Shown: piece after piece, positions 31,994 to 35,766 of the stretch
Layout of the letters: the number at the start of each line of letters is the position of its first letter
Numbering within the stretch: position 1 is the first letter of the stretch
Source of the DNA: Spirochaetales bacterium
Lineage (GTDB): Bacteria; Spirochaetota; Spirochaetia; Treponematales; UBA12059
DNA length: 35,766 nucleotides
Reading direction: 5' to 3'
NCBI GenBank assembly: GCA_016928955.1
Contig: JAFGJV010000019.1
Span: 1-35,766, forward strand
The notes under the pieces: generated by a model
Seen by the model: only the letters and a program-made list of their open reading frames with translations
Told to the model about the DNA's origin: nothing
Database searches by the model: none
Program-made: the position numbers and the translations under genes

Positions 31994-33865
31994 TCAACCT
32001 TCCTCCACGATGGCCGCCAGTTCCTCCCAGCGGGCCGTGCGCGCGTCTATGAGCGGCCCGAGCTCGGCGTAGCGCCGCGAGGCAGACTCAAGCTCGGGAC
32101 CCGACGAGCCGCTTGAGAACAAGCTCTCAAGGTCGGCCTTCTCCGCCTCCAGGGCGGCTATCTCGTCCAGAATGCCGTCGTATTCCCTGCGCTCCGCCCA
32201 GCTGGCCCGGCGCGCCCGGTTGGAACCGCGGCCGTCGTCTGCCCGTGCCGCCGCCGCGGGCGCATCCCGGGCGCCGGCGGCGCGTTCGTCGGCATAGACC
32301 TTGTAGTCGCCATAGCATCCGGGAAAGAGGCTCGCGCCTCCCGAGCCGTCAAAGACCAGCGTCATATCCGTGACCCCGTCCAGGAAGGCGCGGTCGTGCG
32401 ACACGGCCACCACGCAGCCCTCAAAGCCGTCTATGTAGTCTTCCAGAAGCTCAATGGTGTCTATGTCCAGGTCGTTGGTCGGCTCGTCCAGGACCAGCAC
32501 GTTGGGATGGCCGGCCAGCGTGGCCACCAGCTGGAGGCGCCTAAGCTCGCCGCCTGAAAGGGTGGACAGCCTCTGCTCGTGCATGTCGCGGTCGAAGAGG
32601 AAGCGCTCAAGGAGGCGCTCGGCGTCAAGCTCGGAGCCGTCGCCCATACGCGTGAGCTCAGCGTGCCTGCGGATATATTCGATGACGCGCGCGTCCATGG
32701 GAAGCCCGTCAGCCGTCTGCGCGTAATGGGCGCACACCGTGGACGCGCCCCGGTCCACCGCGCCGCCGTCCGGCTCCAGGGCGCCAGATATGATGGACAG
32801 GAGCGTCGTCTTGCCAGACCCGTTCGGGCCGACCACGCCAAGGCGGTCGCCCTTGCCGAACTCGTAGCTGAACGGCGACAGCACCGTGCGGCCGCCATAC
32901 GCCTTGGTCACGCCCTTGAGCTCCAGGATCTTCTTGCCGAGCCGGCGCGCCCGAGACGAGAACGCGCCCATGGCGTCAGGCCTCTCAAGCGCCTGGGCCT
33001 CAAGCTTCCGGATATCGTCCTTGCGGCGCTCGCTCTTGCCAGCGCGGGCCCTGGCGCCACGGTTCAGCCATTTGAGCTCTATCTTGAGGATGGCCCTGCG
33101 CCGCGAGTCAGCCTTCTCCAGGGACGCCCAGCGTTCCTGCCTGGCCCGGATGAAGGCGTCGTAGTTGCCCGGATAGGAGAACACTTCCCGCCGGTCTATC
33201 TCCATGATCCGTCCGCAGGTTGCCTCCAGAAAGGCGCGGTCATGGGTCACGAGCACGAACGCGAAACCGCCCTGGGCCAGCTTGCGCTCCAGGAGCTCGA
33301 TGGCTTCCAGGTCAAGGTGGTTGGTCGGCTCGTCCAGGATGGCAAGCTCGGGACGCTCGGCCAGGCAGCGCGCTATGGCCGCGCGCTTGATCATGCCGCC
33401 CGAGAAGCCGTCCATGGACGCGTCCTGGTCGGCCAGACCGAACTCCGAGCACAAGGACGCGTAACGCCGCTCCAGGAGAAAGCCGCCCTCGGCCTCCATG
33501 CGCGCCGCAAGCCTGTCCAGCTCCGCCTGTCCCGCCGCGCGCGAACCGTGCACGGCCGCGTGGTAGGCGCGCGCCAGGGCCGCCCCCGGCGATGCCCCTT
33601 CCAAAAGGAAGTCAGCCAGCGTGGAGCCAGGCCTGGCCGTTGGCCGCTGTGGCAGAACCGATACCCTGAGCCCGCGCTTTCTGGCCACGGTACCCGAGTC
33701 GGGCTCAAGCTCTCCCGAGAGCACCCTGAGCAGGGTGGACTTGCCCACGCCGTTCCGCCCCACAAGGCCGACACGCTCGCCCTCCTCAAGCCCAAAGGAC
33801 ACGTTTTCAAACAGAGGAGAGCCTATGAGGGTGACGGACACGCCGTCCAGTGAAAGAATGTTCAT
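31994..33865 (-). CDS. ABC-F family ATPase (Uup-like)
   Basis: A 623-residue soluble protein with two ABC domains and no membrane part. First domain: GRNGVGKSTLL, FSGGMIKRAAIAR, ILDEPTNHLD. Second domain: GPNGSGKTTLLS, LSGGELRRLQL, VLDEPTNDLDID. Between them lies the P-site tRNA interaction motif region (about 230-310) with ARARAGKSERRKDD. The C-terminal coiled coil (about 545-620; LDEIAALEAEKADLESLF, ARTARWEELAAIVEEG) is of the Uup type. ABC-F proteins act on ribosomes with stalled peptides, and Uup also affects DNA transposon excision. The ATG at 33865 has no clear Shine-Dalgarno sequence; TATAGT lies 10 bases upstream without a good -35 box. It leads the slyX gene in one operon. Confidence 0.92.
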   Translation of the reverse strand: MNILSLDGVSVTLIGSPLFENVSFGLEEGERVGLVGRNGVGKSTLLRVLSGELEPDSGTVARKRGLRVSVLPQRPTARPGSTLADFLLEGASPGAALARAYHAAVHGSRAAGQAELDRLAARMEAEGGFLLERRYASLCSEFGLADQDASMDGFSGGMIKRAAIARCLAERPELAILDEPTNHLDLEAIELLERKLAQGGFAFVLVTHDRAFLEATCGRIMEIDRREVFSYPGNYDAFIRARQERWASLEKADSRRRAILKIELKWLNRGARARAGKSERRKDDIRKLEAQALERPDAMGAFSSRARRLGKKILELKGVTKAYGGRTVLSPFSYEFGKGDRLGVVGPNGSGKTTLLSIISGALEPDGGAVDRGASTVCAHYAQTADGLPMDARVIEYIRRHAELTRMGDGSELDAERLLERFLFDRDMHEQRLSTLSGGELRRLQLVATLAGHPNVLVLDEPTNDLDIDTIELLEDYIDGFEGCVVAVSHDRAFLDGVTDMTLVFDGSGGASLFPGCYGDYKVYADERAAGARDAPAAAARADDGRGSNRARRASWAERREYDGILDEIAALEAEKADLESLFSSGSSGPELESASRRYAELGPLIDARTARWEELAAIVEEG

Positions 33866-34039
33866 GCGTGGGCCCACTATACCCGGAAGGGACCAGCGGC
33901 GGCTACCGGGGAGGCACGGAGGATCGCGCTTCTCTTGCTGTCTTTGGGCGCCTCGCGCGGCGCTTATGTGCCCAGTGGATTTCCTGGATCACACAGCTTC
34001 CAAGGTTCCATCCTGGCGCGACCGGGCTCTCGGCTTTAT

Positions 34040-34062
34040 CTTTCCGCGCTAAGCGCGGAAAG
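34040..34062. repeat. Near-perfect palindrome in a 264-base intergenic region
   Basis: CTTTCCGCGCT (34040-34050), one central A, AGCGCGGAAAG (34052-34062). TATC to the left and GATA to the right extend the pairing past a one-base bulge. A second palindrome, GGCCAGCTGGCC, lies about 30 bases to the right. Between the ABC-F gene and the AT-rich tail no ORF is supported, so this 264-base gap is best described as a candidate dispersed palindromic element. Repetition elsewhere cannot be tested here. Confidence 0.45.
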
Positions 34063-34129
34063 GATACCGCCTCGATCCCTGGCGCTTGTTGGCCAGCTGG
34101 CCCATTCTCTTGTAGCCCCGGTCCAAACG

Positions 34130-34813
34130 TCATTTTTTTTCATAGTTCATTTGATGCCAGATAGCATCTTTACCGAAAGACAGAAACGCGTTGCCGTAAA
34201 ACCATTCGCCATCATTGTAGAAAGGACTAAATACCTGAGTCAAAAAAAATTGCTTATCCGACACCATGGTAATCCTGAGAACCCCGTACAGTTTCTCCTG
34301 ATATCGCTCCCCCTCCAGGTACAGATCCAGAACATTTTTCTCCCGCTCCTCGCACCCGAGTATTCTTTTAGAAAACATTCCTTGTACTGACAAAATCTTT
34401 TCCCCTGAAATGCAATCTATGATCAGCGAAGTCGGCGAGCTATACACAAGGACCCCTCCAATCCTTTCCTCATGGAGCGATGCATAATGGCGTTCATCCA
34501 GTACCAATTGATCTTCAGAAAAAGCCTCCCACACACCCGACACAGCAAGCAGGACATCTTCGGAAGCGGCGAACCCTTTTTTTGCTCTTTCTAGAATTTC
34601 CTCATCCGCGAAATACTCCCCTACATACCTACCCTCATCGAATTTTTCAGGAACACTCTCTAAGGCTGGCGCATCCTGATTATTTACTCCCGCTGCCTCC
34701 CTGATAGTAGCAGCTACTACCGGGGATTCTGTTTTACCATCATGCGTCCCAACATGATTTCTTGAACAACCTGAGAGAAAAAAAATCAACAACAGGCTTG
34801 CATAAATCCTCAT
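34130..34813 (-). CDS. Lipoprotein of unknown function, AT-rich, possible immunity protein
   Basis: A 227-residue lipoprotein. Signal peptide MRIYASLLLIFFLSGC with lipobox LSGC (Cys16), then a Ser/Thr/Pro-rich linker and a domain of alternating strands (GGVLVYSSPTSLIIDCISG, VLDLYLEGERYQEKLYGVLRITM). I do not recognise a family. Base composition is far more AT-rich than in the genes to the left, pointing to acquired DNA. The ATG at 34813 is preferred, with GAGGAG seven bases upstream; an upstream ATG pair at 34831 would put charged residues before the signal peptide. It begins 24 bases after the stop of the broken gene, so it once shared its transcript. An outer-membrane or periplasmic immunity role is inference. 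Confidence 0.75.
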   Translation of the reverse strand: MRIYASLLLIFFLSGCSRNHVGTHDGKTESPVVAATIREAAGVNNQDAPALESVPEKFDEGRYVGEYFADEEILERAKKGFAASEDVLLAVSGVWEAFSEDQLVLDERHYASLHEERIGGVLVYSSPTSLIIDCISGEKILSVQGMFSKRILGCEEREKNVLDLYLEGERYQEKLYGVLRITMVSDKQFFLTQVFSPFYNDGEWFYGNAFLSFGKDAIWHQMNYEKK

Positions 34814-34837
34814 GGCCTTACTCCTCATCATAAAATA

Positions 34838-35101
34838 TTACGATTTTTGTAATGCCACCTGGCACCGGATACCTATTGTGGGGATTTTTTTTCCATGCCA
34901 TGGGTCCCAAATCAATGTGCCAGAACTATCCCCTAATTGAAAATGTCCGGGTACATTGCGGATTGTATAAGTTGCAGGCACACCACTATAACCTGTTTGC
35001 CAACTTTTAGTCCCACGCACATAGGCATCAGTAATCCCTAGTCGTTCGAGTGCGTCCTTAATGACAGCCGTCCAATCAGTTTTTAGAAGTTCCCTTCGTT
35101 G
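34838..35101 (-). pseudogene. C-terminal remnant of a larger protein, possibly a toxin tip
   Basis: An open frame of 88 codons without its own plausible start: it is open back to a stop at 35104-35102. It reads from RRELLKTDWTAVIKDALERLG through YVRGTKSWQTGYSGVPATY to VPGHFQLGDSSGTLIWDP and ends IRCQVALQKS. The GHFQL-x-x-x-x-G-x-x-x-WDP part resembles the His/Asp half of papain- or C39-like peptidase folds found at polymorphic-toxin C-termini, which is a guess from pattern. A GTG at 35020 could give a 60-residue product. The 5' part is missing where transposon-like sequence begins. The downstream lipoprotein would be its immunity partner. Confidence 0.5.
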
Positions 35102-35123
35102 TCACCCGAAAACACAGGATTTT

Positions 35124-35167
35124 ATAAGGGAGGCTCTAAAAACTGAAGTTTTTAGAGCCTCCCTTAT
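35124..35167. repeat. Perfect 20-bp inverted repeat, 4-base loop
   Basis: Positions 35124-35143 are the exact reverse complement of 35148-35167, with TGAA between. The arm reads ATAAGGGAGGCTCTAAAAAC. It lies between the broken gene and the transposase ORF. Two abutting, outward-facing transposon ends, a MITE-like remnant, or the end structure of the IS630-type element are all possible. It lacks the layout of a terminator because the A/T run is next to the loop. Confidence 0.8.
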
Positions 35168-35196
35168 CACAGATACTAATACCTGCATAAGTAGTT

Positions 35197-35202
35197 TATA
35201 AT
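35197..35202 (+). promoter_or_regulatory. -10 box of the IS630-type transposase
   Basis: A perfect TATAAT, 16 bases before the ATG at 35219; a second box, TATACT (35207-35212), lies 6 bases before the ATG. No Shine-Dalgarno sequence is present. The -35 match is poor (TACTAA at 35174). Confidence 0.35.
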
Positions 35203-35218
35203 GTGATATACTATAACA

Positions 35219-35698
35219 ATGAAAGATCACGACGGAAGAAAACTCAGCCACAAAACTCTTGAAGAGATCAGGATCAGAGCAGTAAAGCAAGTAGAAGCTG
35301 GTGAAAGTCCGGAAATTGTCATCAAGACTCTTGGATTTAGTCGTCCATGCATCTATACATGGATTGCTGCATATAGGGAAGGTGGATACGAAGCTCTGAA
35401 AGCAAAAAAGTTGATGGGGCGGCCAACAAAATTAACAGGAAGGCAGCTTCAACAACTCTATCATATTATCGTAAATAAAAGCCCACTTCAGCTCAGGTTT
35501 GCATTCGCATTATGGACCTGTGCATTGATAAGAGAAGTAATAAGGCAGAAGTTTGATGTTAGGCTTTCTGAAGTATCTGTAGGAAGACTATTGAAGAAAC
35601 TGGGATTATCACCTCAGAAGCCACTCTGGCGAGCATATCAACAAGATCCAGAAAAAGTCGAGGCGTATCTGAAAGAAGAGCAAATCCAGTCAAGATAG
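35219..35698 (+). pseudogene. IS630-family transposase, N-terminal half only
   Basis: A 159-residue ORF. It covers the two helix-turn-helix domains of IS630-type transposases: KTLEEIRIRAVKQVEAGESP, then SRPCIYTWIAAYREGG, GRPTKLTGRQLQQLY and LSEVSVGRLLKKLGLSPQKP. The family usually runs to about 330-350 residues, with a DDE catalytic domain after the segment DPEKVEAYLKEE. Here the frame reads QIQSR and stops, so the whole catalytic domain is absent in this frame, and no other frame in the next 60 bases restores it. It is either truncated by the following element or an OrfA-type half whose second part lies elsewhere. Confidence 0.75.
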
Positions 35699-35722
35699 AT
35701 TACGCCATTTGGAGGGCGTAAT
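35699..35722 (+). promoter_or_regulatory. Hairpin over the ribosome site of the second transposase
   Basis: ATTACGCC (35699-35706) pairs with GGCGTAAT (35715-35722). The loop and right arm contain the GGAGGG (35711-35716) that precedes the ATG at 35726. Folding of a read-through transcript would hide this ribosome site, a known way of damping transposase expression. The pairing is visible; the control is inferred. Confidence 0.4.
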
Positions 35723-35725
35723 TGC

Positions 35726-35766
35726 ATGAGATATTCTGAGGGTTTCAAGGCATCCATAGTCAAAAA
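35726..35766 (+). CDS. Start of a second transposase (partial, runs off the window)
   Basis: Thirteen codons only: MRYSEGFKASIVK. This start is characteristic of IS3-type OrfA proteins (K/R-Y-S-x-x-F-K-x-x-I-V), which bind the element ends through an N-terminal helix-turn-helix. GGAGGG lies nine bases upstream. The family call rests on a very short stretch. Confidence 0.5.
   Translation, partial: MRYSEGFKASIVK

Larger units (their letters stand above)
35168..35766 (+). mobile_element. Nested insertion sequences (IS630-type fragment, then a second IS)
   Basis: An AT-rich block holding the N-terminal half of an IS630-family transposase, followed within 28 bases by the start of an unrelated transposase that runs off the window. 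The left limit is uncertain; the inverted repeat at 35124-35167 may belong to it. The first ORF ends early, which suggests that the second element inserted into the first. Confidence 0.65.

Noticed and set aside
1-35766. CRISPR array, tRNA or rRNA genes
   Set aside because: No regularly spaced repeats and no cloverleaf or rRNA-like sequence were seen on either strand by reading.

Overview
The window is a GC-rich bacterial chromosome segment with strong G/C preference in third codon positions. It ends in a short, clearly AT-richer tail (about 34.1-35.8 kb) that carries a lipoprotein gene, a broken gene and transposase ORFs. The gene mix fits a free-living or gut-type spirochaete (Treponema/Spirochaeta relatives). 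The clues are a 7TM-DISM receptor fused to a SpoIIE phosphatase, a DUF438-hemerythrin-PAS protein, a DUF990-type ABC exporter, TldD/TldE, and a secreted alkaline phosphatase whose signal peptide is followed by MGSRE. No rRNA or marker gene is present, so this assignment is inference.

Layout. 0-3.6 kb (minus): glutamine synthetase with a hairpin after its stop and a pair of 15-bp repeats upstream, then an amidohydrolase and an uncharacterised nuclease-like/winged-helix protein in one operon. 3.7-6.2 kb (plus): HrpB helicase, convergent with the SpoIIE phosphatase receptor (minus, to 8.36 kb). 8.6-16.2 kb (plus): an enlarged signal peptidase I, alkaline phosphatase, a YibE/F membrane protein, an MtfA-type metallopeptidase, the DUF438-hemerythrin-PAS sensor and a Pr6Pr-type membrane protein. 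16.2-24.2 kb (minus): a flavin-binding Nim/PPOX-like protein, an MFS transporter, a lipoprotein with two tandem substrate-binding domains, a histidine kinase directly behind it, and a three-gene ABC exporter. 24.5-25.9 kb (plus): a CHASE-GGDEF diguanylate cyclase. 25.9-28.7 kb (minus): the TrkA-TrkH potassium uptake operon. 28.9-31.7 kb (plus): tldD-tldE. 31.8-33.9 kb (minus): an ABC-F ATPase and a SlyX-like protein. 34.0-35.8 kb: a palindromic element, a lipoprotein behind the broken C-terminal end of a larger protein (possible toxin tip/immunity pair), a perfect 20-bp inverted repeat, an IS630-type transposase fragment and the first codons of another transposase.

How the genes work together. 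Much of the window is envelope biology and signalling: secretion (signal peptidase), phosphate scavenging (alkaline phosphatase), potassium uptake (Trk), export (ABC, MFS), and four sensors with different outputs (PP2C phosphatase, histidine kinase, diguanylate cyclase, hemerythrin/PAS). The most distinctive local signals are four: a recurring promoter layout that puts a -10 box 5-7 bases from the start codon (leaderless mRNAs); GC-rich hairpins directly after stop codons without a U tract; the tandem-receptor lipoprotein encoded 3 bases upstream of a histidine kinase, resembling a BvgS receptor split in two; and the interrupted toxin-like remnant with its downstream lipoprotein.
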